From Tipula vernalis (taxonomy: Eukaryota; Arthropoda; Insecta; Diptera; Tipulidae), in the NCBI GenBank assembly GCA_958295665.1, contig OY282558.1, forward strand, positions 185,172,015 to 185,236,014: a DNA stretch of 64,000 bases. Direction: 5' to 3'. The notes under the pieces were generated by a model that saw only the letters and a list, made by a program, of their open reading frames with translations, was not told the DNA's origin and did no database searches. This document shows, one piece after another, positions 12,001 through 23,597 of this stretch. Position 1 is the first letter of the stretch. Every line of letters begins with the position of its first letter. The position numbers were made by a program, and so were the translations under genes.

Positions 12001-12168
12001 ACATTTTTTAATTGGTTTTAATTATAGAAATGGTTAATCAAATAATTAAAATTATCATCAACTACAAATTTTTCCGGGAAAGCAAATAGATTTTCATTAA
12101 ATGTTAAAATTTCGATTTCTAAACAATTTTAAAAATGGCGTATAGGACACATTAATACTCGCACGGCG
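9035..12168. mobile_element. DNA transposon with ACTA target duplication (Sola-like?)
   Basis: The ends are 27-bp inverted repeats, CGCCGTGCGAGTATTAA then A/T then GTGTCCTATA, with one mismatch. A 4-bp duplication ACTA flanks them (9031-9034 and 12169-12172). Motifs of the form GTCCYATATCC recur just inside both ends (near 9312, 9450, 11861, 11933), like transposase-binding subterminal repeats. The inside holds a decayed transposase on the plus strand. A 4-bp duplication together with a DDE-type transposase fits the Sola group, but I could not verify the superfamily. The ends are well preserved while the gene is not, so this copy may be mobilisable only in trans. Confidence 0.8.
9550..11589 (+). 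pseudogene. Decayed DDE-type transposase
   Basis: The likely first exon, from ATG 9550, ends AAG|GTAATT and joins an acceptor TTTTCAG at 9776, giving a protein that begins MDKKKLIMSLLRILADVLNS. The frame then shifts near 9895, meets a TAA at 10044-10046, shifts again before 10353, and shifts once more near 11190. The main blocks are at 10353-11243 and 11149-11589. Candidate catalytic residues are D in ISYDLQNVFNLPKG, D in SSDSCVPQNRN and E in PGHSRIQEVDAVHSVIER. A CDTC pair near 10695 may bind zinc. The pattern matches a transposase family common in insect genomes whose name I am not certain of. At least three frameshifts or stops make this copy non-functional. Confidence 0.75.
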
Positions 12169-12172
12169 ACTA

Positions 12173-15098
12173 TCTGTGTTAAGTAGGAATTGTATTTTTG
12201 CAGTTTGGTCGTAGCAACCTGATGAGTAGACAAACTTTTTTAGTACGAAACCAAACTACCAACACAATGAGCTCAAGGAAATTTCTCATTTTTTGTTCAG
12301 GGTTATACACTCTGTATAACTCTTGGGGTAAAGTACGGGGGGGGGGGGGGGGGGATTGATACCAACCGAAAATCTTGTGAATGCCATTTTCACTAATATA
12401 CATATTTATGTCTATAAAAAGCCGAAAAAAATCATTTGATAAATAGACATACTTCACTTAAACTTCTTTTATTTAATTCTATTTAAAAGCATTGCAATTT
12501 AAAATATATCGGTACCGGACGTCAAACCACCTATCAGAAATTCTCAAGCTACTACATTATGCCAGCATTCTGGAATTGAAGGCTGCCATTTTAAAATAAA
12601 TTTTGGCCCTATTCCTATTGAATTTTATGTGTTGCGAGCGATCGATTGTCTGTCTGATTTCGTGAATTTTTGACGCTTCCATCTCTTGAGATTTCTTTGT
12701 CGTATCTTTGGGTGTTGTCTTTATATGGCTCGGTTTAACTTTGATATTTTTGCCCTAGGATCAGATCTTCCCCAATTGATTATTTTAGGTGGCACTACGA
12801 TTTTCTACATATAAATAAAAATATCCTAATTGAAATAGTTGCAAAAAATAAATATTTAGTTACACAAATTGAAAACACGAAATTTCTCAAATCTTTTGTT
12901 TTGCACAAAATCATCCAAATATATTTTTTATAATTGGTTTTCTATCAAAGTCATATAGCAGCTTAAATAAAAAAACGTGTAAAACGTGAAAGAAGTTTTG
13001 GAATACGGCCAACTATAATGAAACTTGGCTATTCCTCAACTGACTGTGATGCAATTCGACATGTCCGATGGAAATGGTATTCTAAAATGATTTTTCGGTA
13101 AAGTTCTGGAATGTGGCCTTCAACGACCAAAAAAGAAACTCAAAAATCCAGAAAATTAAAGCGATATTCTGAAGAAACTTATACAATAGCAAAAGGTGTT
13201 GCAAAAGTTGGCAGCATTTGCAAACCGCTAGGAACATGCCGAAAATAATGTAATCTAAAAATGGATTTCGTTTAAAATATTTTTTAAAGAGAGGCGGTAA
13301 GCGTTTTGAAGTGTGTCAGAAATGTATTACATTAACATTTGGTGAATCCCAAAAGTTTCTACGATATATAATACAAAAAGCGTTTTGCTTTCCCAGGAAC
13401 ATTTATAAAAGACTTACAAGGATATCATTCGGGTGAGCATAGAAAACTACATAAAATAACTATTATAGTGGTAAAAGCACACATCAATATCTTTCCGACA
13501 TATGAATCTCATTATATGAGACGTAAGTCGGACAATGTTTCCTTCATAAATTCAAACTTTAAAACCTCCTCTTGAAAACCCATGTTTTTGACTTATCGTT
13601 TTATTGTTCGGATGGTGCGAAATTCATGTAGGCTATCCATTCCCGAACTCTATAATTTCTCAATGATTCACTAATCAACTAGTGTTTACTGATCGTCGAG
13701 TATTATTATACTTACCTATGTGCCACTAGACGAGTTTTCGTTGTATTTTGTAAAATAGCACCGCATAGTTGACAAAGTGTTATTAACTGGTATTTTGAGG
13801 CTCTAAGTTGCTTCCTCGTTTTATAAAGGAAAATACTACTCACACAAAAAACCGAACTGTAGGAAATCAACAGAACAAATTGTTATCTATGAGCTTAAAA
13901 CTATTAAACAAATTTAAATGTTTAATAGAAATAATTCAAGATCTAAAGCTGTTTTTCTTATTTATGTTCGTAGATCGAGCCGATTTTCAAATCTGAGATC
14001 AAACTGGTCTTAGCTTTCTGAAATAAGAAACAGATTTTAGATTTGTCGATGGAAAATAATTATTTCTTTAATACAATTATTTAGCTTCGTCCTCATAATG
14101 ATTATAATTTTATTTCGTTGTTTGAATAGATTACAAATGATTGAGCATTTTGAGTAACTCGAATTGATCTAAACTAAAATTAGTGAGAAAGAGCGATTAA
14201 AAAACATCTTTCAAGTATTCAGATCGATTAGAGCGGCAATAACAAACACAGCTTACACCCACATAATTGAATTTCTGATACTTTAAAAGCTCCTAAAAGC
14301 CAAATTAACTACAAAAACTACATTAACGACATAGTTTACTAGACTACAGTAGTTAGTGTAGTTTATCGAAAATTTGACATCGTTTTTATACCCAGACCTA
14401 TCAAACCGTACGCGATGTATTGAAGAGGTGAAACGTCAAAGTTAGCGGTGGCTAGCCAAACGAATGATTTATACCCAGTGCTTTTTTTGGTTATCGGATT
14501 TTGTTGTTATCAATTAATTAAATATTTGGTTAGCTGTCAAAATCGAATCGGGGCGTATAACCAACTGTCTCAACCGCTGCTCTACATTCAACGTTAATGA
14601 GTCAATATACCATAATTACGGTATAAGTAACAATAAAATCACATATTGTATAAACGTTGCATGAATATCATTAGATCATTTCTGCTTACTATTTGTAGCC
14701 AATATGCCATTATGTAGGTTAAAAAATGTTCGTTGACTGTAATCAAATTTTGAAGAGCCAATTGAAAAATTGGTGGGGTTGAGATATATAATAGAACCTT
14801 TTTAAATTTTTCATTTGGAATACATTTGATTAACAGATTTTCGCATCCTTTGCCCAATTGTATATTCACTCATATGAACAAACATTTCCAAATGAAATGG
14901 GAAAACTTTGTATTTAAAATTATTTTTAAGTTAAAATGTGAAGAAATTCACAAAATTTCTTGAATATCTTTGAAATCTCTGGGGTTATTTGACAAAGTTT
15001 GTGGCCGAAATGATTTCACAGTTCCAGACGTTTCAATCAAAAAATTAGAAATGATTAGATACTATTGGTTTTATTTCCCTAAAAGAACGTTCATTTAC
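12173..15098. other. Non-coding stretch with scattered repeats
   Basis: No gene is recognised. It contains an 18-base G run at 12337-12354, the second copy of a dispersed repeat at 12361-12457, and a relic of another repeat near 13016-13110 (GATGGAAATGG...CTAAAATGATTTTT...AAAGTTCTGGAAT) whose relatives lie at 30.75, 43.8 and 50.8 kb. The remaining open frames are short and featureless. Confidence 0.5.
12361..12457 (+). repeat. Dispersed repeat, copy 2
   Basis: This is the second copy of the block seen at 1369-1456. It contains the same GCCGAAAAAAATCATTTGAT stretch and ends at AGACATACTTC. It sits directly after the G run and a short GATTGAT stretch. Nature unknown. Confidence 0.7.
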
Positions 15099-15316
15099 AC
15101 CCCTATTCCCTTAGTCGTGTCACTTGTCACTTGTACCGACAATCAAATTTTGAAATTCTCTTAGTCGATCGATGCGACAATTGTCGTTTGAAGTGACAGA
15201 TAAAGTTTTACGTCGCATTCTCTTATATTATCACTTCGATCGACTAAGATAATACCAATTTAAAGTTGAAGTGATTGTCACGTCGACTGAAGTGCCACGA
15301 CCAAGGGAATAGGGGT
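15099..15316 (+). mobile_element. MITE, copy 1 (ACCCCTATTCCC ends)
   Basis: This 218-bp non-coding element starts ACCCCTATTCCCTTAGTCGTG and ends with the inverted form GGGAATAGGGGT. Internal blocks such as TCTCTTAGTCGATCGA alternate in both orientations, so the whole can fold back on itself. Flanking bases are TTA-like on the left and TAA-like on the right, compatible with a degraded 3-bp TWA duplication as in PIF/Harbinger MITEs. Confidence 0.8.
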
Positions 15317-15487
15317 ATAAATATCTTAAAAATCAAAATAGAAATGACACACACTGATACTAGGATTTTGTGCAATAACAACACGCAATTATATAAAACA
15401 AATATCACACATTCAAACTGTCCCATACGAAATAAAATTCTTCTACATTTGTTGTTGCTTACGTCTGTAGATAGAGGAAAAGTGCAC

Positions 15488-15918
15488 ACCTCTATTCTCT
15501 TAGTCGTGTCACTTGTCACTTGTACCGACAATCAAATTTTGGTATTCTCTTAGTCAATCGATGTGACAATCGTCGCTTGAAGTGACAAACATTCTTTTAC
15601 GTCGCATTCTCTTATATTATCACTTCAATCGACTAATACCCCTATTACCTTGGTCGTATCACTTCATTCAACTTGATAATTGTCGCGTCACTTCAACTTT
15701 AAATTGGTATTCTCTTAGTCGATCGAAGTGATAATATAAGAGAATGCGACCTAAAGAATGTTCCTCACTTCAAACGACGATTGTCGCATCGATCGACTAA
15801 GAGAATACCAAAATTTGATTGTCGGTACAAGTGACAAGTGACACGACTAAGGGAATAGGGGTGTAAGAGAATACCAATTTAAAGTTGAAGTAACACGACA
15901 ATTGTCGTTTAATTTGAA
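15488..15918 (+). mobile_element. MITE, copy 2, split by copy 3
   Basis: The left part is 15488-15637 and the right remnant about 15866-15918, both in the orientation of copy 1. The left part breaks off after CGACTAA and the right part resumes with TAAGAGAATACCAATTT, exactly where copy 1 reads CGACTAAGATAATACC. The far end of copy 2 decays after about 15918. Confidence 0.75.
15638..15862 (-). mobile_element. MITE, copy 3, nested in copy 2
   Basis: A full-length copy of about 225 bp lies in reverse orientation inside copy 2, flanked by TAA on both sides, the likely 3-bp target duplication. Because copies 2 and 3 are opposed, the locus forms a palindrome with arms of about 155 bp (15488-15637 against 15710-15862). 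Confidence 0.75.
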
Positions 15919-17772
15919 ATTGAAAACCATAATATAATTAAAGTCTAATTGTTTGAAGGATGAGTGAATAGCGTCTAGGGATATTATAGTTGAGTAAAAA
16001 AGTATTTTGTTTTACATCAGCTATTCATAAATAGCGTATTGCATTATAAATTTTCATATTTTTTCATTTCTTTTGTAAGGTGTAGAAACTATTAGACTGC
16101 ACAGAAACTAATTTGATGGTGAAAAATTAGACATACATAATTATCTTTAATTTAAAATATCTAAAAAATTTCTAAATTATACTTAGATACATACAATAAT
16201 TTGAATATTGGTCAATTTTGCGAAACGTTTAGCTGCTCCTTTACAAAAGTTAAGGAAATCAATTTATAACTAAATAGAGCTTTATAAACTACAACTATGT
16301 AAACCTTTCTATAGTATGTAAAATTAAACGATTTTTAATTTACGCTTTAGTGCGATTTTCTTAGACCAGATTACAAAAACTTTAAACAAATCCTGGAAAA
16401 ACCGGGGATTTTGCGGAAGTATCCAAGATCAAGATTTTAACATGAAACTTTAAGAGAATGAAAAGGCAAACTTCTTGCAAAAGATACAAAAACTAACAAA
16501 TCAAATTAAAGATAATAAAATGTATGATAAAAGATAACGATAGGTAAATTATAACTTATGTACATGTTTATAAATTATTTCGAATTATTATGAATTTTTA
16601 CTGTAATTATTTTGAAACAGGAAAATAGGTGAAATGTACAAATATGTAGGTGTAAAAACAAATAAATAAGATTCACAGTTTAATTTCGGCACAATTTTAC
16701 TTCCGAAAAAATTTATAATTTTGTACAAATAACGACAAGCCTACATGTTAGTATATAGCTAAATAAACATATGCATTGATTCATTTGTATATCTATGTAT
16801 TGTATTTTACTTACCGTAACTATCCGCTAGCTTTAATAAATAATTCATCACTAAATCTTTATTAATTCGTTTTATTTTAAACGCATATTTGGCAAAGACG
16901 TAATACAAACTAACAAAAATTCAAAACGAAACAAATTCCGAACAATTTTGAAATTTGAAGAAAAATCAACGCTTGCTTGTAAAAGTAAACCAAAAAAATT
17001 TTCCGAGTTGAACAACTAGATTTACTTGAAATTTGATATTCTGGTTTTGATTGCTGAAACCAAAAGAAAATTATTCGATAAATAGTTTTTCGAATTTCTC
17101 GCATTTTTTGCTTGGTTTGATTTTGCTTGGGCCTGCAATAATAAAATTTACGTTGTTTCTGATCGAAATTTTAAGCTCATATCCGTTGTCTATTAGGCAC
17201 ATTCTTAGCTCCGTCATATTATCACTTATTCCGGTCGAAGCAGGTCTTTTGGGAGTGCGGTTCAATTTTGGATTATTTCGAATGAACCAGAGTTCTTACA
17301 TCGAGGGATTCATCATGGTTGCAACTTTCGACGGATAATAGTTTGAATAAAATATAATACTCATACTACTTTATTTTTAAATAGACGAGTTTTTTTTACA
17401 TAATAAACGAAATCTTCTAATTCCCGTACCAAATATTAAATTTCGAAAAGTTTTTAATTTCGTTGACAAGAAATTTGAAATAGGGCACATTTTCACAAGT
17501 AAAAGCATGCCCATCTCTTATAAATATTTTTGATTTGTTAGGATGGATGTGGTAATAAGCCAGTGTAGTTAGTTGAACAAATTTATTAAACACATTTTTT
17601 TTGGGGTAAACAGACTTTTGGGCTAACTCAATTTTGGTTCAAGAAGAGCATCCGAGTAAGATTGGTTAACAGAGCAATTTGGGTATTTTTTTATTTTTTT
17701 CTAACTGGCCGCTTAAATTTCCGATTTTTTTTTTGATTTTTATAAAAAATTTTAACTTTTCAATATTAATCT
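15919..17772. other. Intergenic, no gene seen
   Basis: AT-rich sequence downstream of P450 gene 1, which is on the minus strand. Short open frames at 16.9-17.3 kb on both strands have no motif or paralogue in the window. I see nothing to annotate. Confidence 0.4.
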
Positions 17773-19662
17773 TTAATAATCTAAATCTTTAAAGCCAAAT
17801 AGAACTGGAGGAATTGGTGAATTAACAAAATCTGTTTTATGTTTTAGTTCTGTTTCCAAATTCCATGTTATCTCAAAATTACGGACGAGCCGTGCAATTA
17901 GGCATTCTATTTCCAGCTCGGCAAAACGACGACCAATGCAAGAGCGGGCACCAAAGCCAAACGGTAGATAAACAAATGGATTTGTTAATTTAAGTGTATT
18001 ATCTGAATCAGTTTCAGATCGCAACCATCGTTCAGGTAAAAATTGGTCTGGTTTTGGATAATAATTCGCATCCTTGTATAAATTTGCTGCCGCTGCCACA
18101 ACATGTGTCTGAAAATATATCGTAAAAATAAAACGATTTTTTGTGGGATATATTCGACTTACTCCTTTTGGCACTTGATATCCTTTAAAAACTAAATCGT
18201 AACCAGCTTCTCGAGCAGTACCAAATATAACCGTATGTAAACGTAAAGCTTCTTTTATAACCGCCCGGAGATATGGAATATGATTCAAGTCGTCCGGTTT
18301 TAAACGGGAGTCTTTGTTGGGTAACAATTTTAAAATTTCTTCACGCAATATATGTTGCTTATCAGGATTTTTTCCCAAAACGTATATGACTGCTGTGGTC
18401 AATGCACCAGTCTAAAAATATAGAATTATAAAATTCTGTAGTGATTATATAAATATTTATATATTACTTACGGTATCCGCACCCGCCATCAACATATCCG
18501 AAGCCATCATGAATGCTACGGATTTATCAATTTTAAGTAATTTTTGTAAAACACTTTCTTCAGTTTTTCTCTCGACATCCGAACTTTCAGCAATTTTTGC
18601 CACTGCCTGGTCTATGTATTTTGTAGTTAAGTGAGTCAACGTATCAAAAGTTTTCATAAGTTTTACAAAATTTGGTGTGGCTATATACTTCCAAAGTGAG
18701 GGCATTCCTTCTAATTTATAGGATAAATCAAAAATTTGGCGAGCACATTTCACCATTTGATAACCATCTGAAGTTGTATCATTGCTAGAAATTACGTTTA
18801 GTCGTGTATCTAAAGCAATAAATGCGATTGATTCTAATGCCCAAGCGCCTATATCTAAAATAATGCCATCGCCTACTTCATTTTTATCATTTCTATCTCT
18901 TCGTATTCTAAAATGATATCAAAAGTTAAATAAAATAGTTAAACGAACATTTTTAGAATATATATACTCGAAACCCACTTATCACTAAACTCAATTGCGA
19001 TTTCATCAATTTCTGTGACGTACTGTTTAACAATTTTTGGTTGAAGCATCACCGGATTAACGATGGTTCGAAAATCATGCCACTTTTTGTCCCTTCTAAA
19101 AATGAAAAAACAGCCTTAGAATAAATTGGTTAAAGTGGCAATTAAACTACTAACTCCGAAAGTAGACCACCACTTTTGCCATATATATCTGGACGAACTT
19201 TATGCCGATAATAATTTAGCGTTTCCAGTCCCATCCGATTTGGATATATTCCTGTGGTACGAAATAATTTTTCAAAATCGACTGGGTCAAAAATCAATAT
19301 AACATCGGGCCGACGAAGCAATCCTTTCATAATTATAATATTACCAAACTCTTCACACATTTTTAGAGTAAGTTTTTCGGCTGGTAAATTATGAAATTTT
19401 CCACCCGGTAAAAATTCTCTGAGTTGTGAAAATGATTTAAGGCCAGGAATTTCATTGTACGGTTTAGCATTGTTCCAATCTGGATCACGTATAGGCTGAG
19501 ATGTATTTTCCTGTATATTGAACAAAAAGCGATATTACATATAACATTTCAGCCCGTTTAAACTGATATTATTGGAATTCTTACCTGAGCTAATGTTTTT
19601 ACATTTTGAAGGTGTCCAAGGCGATTTACAAATTTCAATGATATTCTCGATTTCTGTAACAT
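17773..19662 (-). CDS. Mitochondrial cytochrome P450 gene 1 (CYP12-like)
   Basis: This spliced gene of about 523 codons encodes a haem-thiolate monooxygenase fed by adrenodoxin in mitochondria. Exons on the minus strand, by coordinates: 19662-19585, 19510-19155, 19095-18979, 18907-18472, 18411-18163, 18108-17773; all introns are GT-AG. The first exon (MLQKSRISLKFVNRLGHL) is basic and serine-rich like a matrix-targeting presequence. It has an I-helix AGADTTG across the exon 4/5 border, a K-helix ExxR in IKEALRLH, a PERW segment, and the haem loop [12 protein letters not shown] with the ligand Cys near residue 469. The GRRFAELE run and the proline-rich IPG start resemble mitochondrial CYP12s. 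Unlike gene 2 its last exon is unsplit. Substrate unknown; roles in xenobiotic or steroid oxidation are only known for the wider family. Confidence 0.9.
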
Positions 19663-21130
19663 TATTTAGTTATCACACAATTACGTAATTCATTAATATT
19701 AAAAACAATAATATTTTGATTAAGCGCGGTTCGCGTATTCAAGAACACTAATACGCTTAAAATATTTTGTTTAATAATTTCAATTTCTGCTTCACAAGAG
19801 TCAACTACATTGAAAAACGAATTAAAACAAAATAGCAAACATAAAATTCTCTTTCTCTGTTTTTATCATTAAACCAGCAACTCTAAAAATAAATCGTACA
19901 ACTATCTATAAGATATAAAATCGATATTATGTAATGCTTTGTCATTACTACATTTTAGTGTGTTCCAGTTCAAAAATATTCTAAATAATTGAAAATTTCA
20001 CTCTTATAGGATAATAAATTTTGTTTCCAATTAATAGTTATTTATGGTACTAGTGAGCAAAACGAGATATTATCCATGAGGGTTAAGTTTCCCGGGACAT
20101 TATCCCGAGTGGATAATATCTCTTTGCTCACGAGTGGCATACAACGTTTTATCCACTTTTGTTGGAATAAATTTCGTAAATTAATAAGAAATAGTTCCAT
20201 TTTGTGTTTTCACAGTGGAGCATTGAATTTTGAAATATATTTTATCATAGTAACCGTCCTTTAAATTGTCATGGTACACTTTAATTTAACTAATTTTTGG
20301 AATATAGTTTTTCATTCAATTTGACTACGAATAATTTTCCAATGACTACTCAACATTTTGTTATACCAAATATAACTCACGTTGCCCCTAGCAGCGTGGG
20401 TTATACAATAACAATGGGTTATCTAACATTTTCTTTATTTGAAATCAGCATAGTTATCGGTCTATTATATATCAAAAGTGGATAAAAATATAAAAATGCT
20501 TTTCATACAAAATTCGTAGAAAATAGGCTTTTTTCTCTGTTTTTAAAACATCTGCTTTGTGTTGGTGATTTGGTCGTAAACACACATTAAAATTTATTTT
20601 TTAATAGTTTTGCGCCGCCTTCATTGATGTATAGATCAAAAAATTGTTGATGTTGTTTCAACTTTGATGGGTCGCATTTATTTTAGATAGTAATCCTAAA
20701 TGAAATAATAAATAATGATTAAAATGTATTATATTTCAGTTTTAATACATAAAATATATTCAAAATAATTATTCATGTGAAAATTAATAGAAGTAAAAAA
20801 AAAAATTGCACACCTATGGAAATAACGTCTATTGAAAATTTTTCGCACGAACTAAGCAACCTATGTATTTTGCTGTACGTGAACTGTCAGAATTCCAGCG
20901 AGATGTTTGAATACTACTATACAACCGTGTGATTTTCCGTGATAATTTTTACGTTTTAATACAAAAACACCAACATTTTCTTTTTTCCACACATGAAATT
21001 TAAAAAAAAAATGCAACGACTGCTCGATTGAAAAAAGTTTACTGTAGTACTTAATCGTTTAGCTTTGTATAAGGCAATATAGAACAATTTTACGAAAAAT
21101 AAGGCTTTTTGATAAATTGATTAACTACAA
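19663..21130. other. Upstream region of P450 gene 1, with hairpins
   Basis: The region presumably includes the promoter of gene 1 but I cannot point to elements. At 20050-20130 there is a hairpin (TGAGCAAAACGAGATATTATCCA against TGGATAATATCTCTTTGCTCA). At about 20148-20486 TTTTATCCACTTTTG and CAAAAGTGGATAAAA face each other, as MITE ends would. No gene seen. Confidence 0.45.
20148..20486. mobile_element. Possible MITE with TTTTATCCACTTTTG ends
   Basis: Inverted 15-bp ends bound about 340 non-coding bases. No target duplication is clear, and there is only one copy in the window, so this is a weak call. The adjacent hairpin at 20050-20130 also contains GGATAA-type ends and may be part of the same or a related element. 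Confidence 0.35.
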
Positions 21131-21690
21131 AGGACCACAAAAAAAAATGAGTGGAGGGTTCCTTAAATCAGACCAAGTGAATTATATGTATTTTGGGTCA
21201 TTTTGCCCCATCACGTCAGCGTTTGTTCCAAACGTCAAAAAACAGCTTGAAACTATAAAACCCAACAATATCAACCATTAAACCGTATAAACCTATACCT
21301 TCATAGCTGCTCAATAACCTTGAGACCGATAACCTGTAATTCTAAAACCCATAACCTCAAGATCTATAACCTCAAAACTCATAACTCCCAAATCCCAATA
21401 AACTACAAATCGAAAATGCAGCAAAAATACAAAAAAAAAAAAATGTACACGCAAAACTCAAACCTCAATCTCGGAGAGTTTTAGATTTATAATTCCATAC
21501 GTCCATCACTTTATAACCTCAAAACCCATAAACCCCACAATACTGAAGTGTAACATAAGAAAATTGCATGTCACATAACTCCGAATCATGTAGAATTAAA
21601 TTTCATAACCATACATACCCATAACTCCATACAACCTAATACTTCAAAACTCTCTAACGCCAAAAGTCCTTACTCTATAACCCTATTTAG
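21131..21690 (+). repeat. Left inverted end of foldback-like element
   Basis: It begins AGGACCACAAAAAAAA and runs into a degenerate array of 10-20 bp units such as CCCATAACCTCAAAA. Homology with the right end is clear for the outer 300 or so bases and becomes repeat-like further in, so the inner limit is approximate. Confidence 0.65.
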
Positions 21691-22496
21691 CGATACCCAG
21701 AAACAACGACGTGAAACTAGCAGGCTTCTGTTCCCTTTAGGGCGCTTGATTTACGCTTTATGACTTTGTATGTAGTCATTTCATGTGTTTTCAGTTTTAG
21801 AGTGATAATGCGTTCGTTTATTTGTAAATGGCCTTCGTAGTGCTTTTCTTTTGCGTTGGTTTGACGAGACTCAGTTCAAAGACTAACAGTAGTCTGCCAA
21901 CATATGGCTATCCCAAACAGCCTGATATCTCTTTTCAATATCTTTTAAATCCTGTCAAAAAATTTGACATTTGTTGTTATTGTAGTTTTATTCATGATGA
22001 TGGTTTCGCCTGATATTAAACATATTTTCATTCAAACAATACTAAATATTTATTTAATCTGTTGTATGGGTTACAAAACCAGTTCACAAAATAAAAACCG
22101 TTTAACACATTACAAGGTTTAGTTTGAAGTTGAATATTCATTATTCAGCTAAGAATCGCGCCGTTATCAGAATTGCAGGTTTCTGGCTTTAGGCAGTTGT
22201 ACCATATTCAGTTCACCTAGTATCATTTCCGTGGCTTTCCATCTTCTTTAATCGTGACCGTAGTTTCTGTGAAAAGCATTAAGGTTAAAAAATATTTTCG
22301 ACTGCTTCGCGCGACTGTTTCTTGGGAACCGCACTGCAATTTTAAAAAACCAAACATTTCAATAGTATTTGGAACGAACGAAAATTCTATGCCAGGCATA
22401 CCGGGGAATTTTCTGAAAGCCAATTTGTCAATCCGTACTATAAAGAAAAATTTACTAAGGGTTCAGTGAATTCAAGAATCAAAATAAATACTTACT

Positions 22497-22984
22497 TAAT
22501 CCGCTGGATATTTGTTGTATCCGTTCCACATCCTCATCGGATAAGCAGTCTGCGCCAAATTTTTTTAAAAACTTTATATGTGAGTTCGTTTAGAGCGTAA
22601 AGCGGAGTCCGATTATTGAATATATTACGAAATAGCGCTTCTGTTTCTCCATTAGTCGTCCTATGTGATTTCAGCAGCTATTGGATGCGCCTTATTCCGT
22701 TTTTGTTTTGAGTTTTTTAGCGGACAATCTGATTTATTTACAAACATTTTTGTATAGAATTTTGCCTGATAGTCCGCTATTGGTTCTTTATGAACTTTCC
22801 AGAATGTCATAGGTGTATGTTTAGCTCGAGTTGAGCGGCGAATGTCTGTTGCGTCTCCCTCCACATTTTTTTCAGTAGCCTCGGGGGTGCTTGGTTTACG
22901 CGTTTTTTTTCCAAAGTGTTTCGACGTGAATATGTCTTTTGTAATTTCGCATGTTTTTTCGTTAAATGAGTAATTCAGAGGCAT
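22497..22984 (-). pseudogene. Unrecognised element-borne ORF with RRSxR...FW motif
   Basis: An open frame from 22984 to 22661 ends just before a +1 shift. In the new frame it continues as TTNGETEALFRNIFNN and onward to AQQISSGLSK-like sequence near 22497, where a GTAAGT donor follows. Lysine-rich segments surround the block DIRRSTRAKHTPMTFWKV, which resembles the core of CENP-C motifs or other short nucleosome- or DNA-binding motifs; that is only a visual resemblance. It lies inside the foldback-like element and may be one of its genes. I do not recognise a family. A further minus-strand frame at 22223-22423 may be the next exon. Confidence 0.4.
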
Positions 22985-23597
22985 ACTCGAGTAATTCTTC
23001 CTTTTGTTCGGGCAGTTTAAACACTGAAGACACGATATCCAAATAAGCGATTTTCACTTAACCACAAATTATGCTGTCAAAACAAAACTTGTCAAATAAT
23101 TTCACTAACTACACTGTTAAGGATTCTCAATCTTTATTATTTCAAATCAAAACCAGTAAACCAAAGAATACATAATCCAACTTTCTCTTACCTTCGGCAA
23201 ATCAAGGTCCAAAAAAATAAGTCCAAATTTTTCCATACAAAAAAAACCGTTATGCCTCTTCTTGTTGTATTCTGTGGTATTAGACTCTGTTTTAAGATAT
23301 GTTTAGATCCTGGAGTTAAATTGTTTCTAGTTGGCCAATCCTTTTTCACATAAAGTTCGGCACGAGCTCGGCTGTCCCATTCTCATAGAAAACATGGATG
23401 TTTAGTGAAGCCACTTGTTGACCTTATAAAAATGTCATTATTTTTAAATCTCTACATATTTTTCACTTGTGTAGGAACCAAAGATTGTGGTACTCCTCAT
23501 TTAACACAACCGAAAGACCAACAGGTAGCGGAGCAAGATGGTTGCCATTATATGAAGTAAGATTGCTTTTAACCAACGTGTTGAAAAACCTATAAAT

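Noticed and set aside
14290..14370. Imperfect palindrome around TAGTTTACTAGACTACAGTAG
   Set aside because: Too short and imperfect for a confident element or hairpin RNA.
15244..15553. Open frames on both strands
   Set aside because: They fall in and between inverted MITE copies; no coding features.
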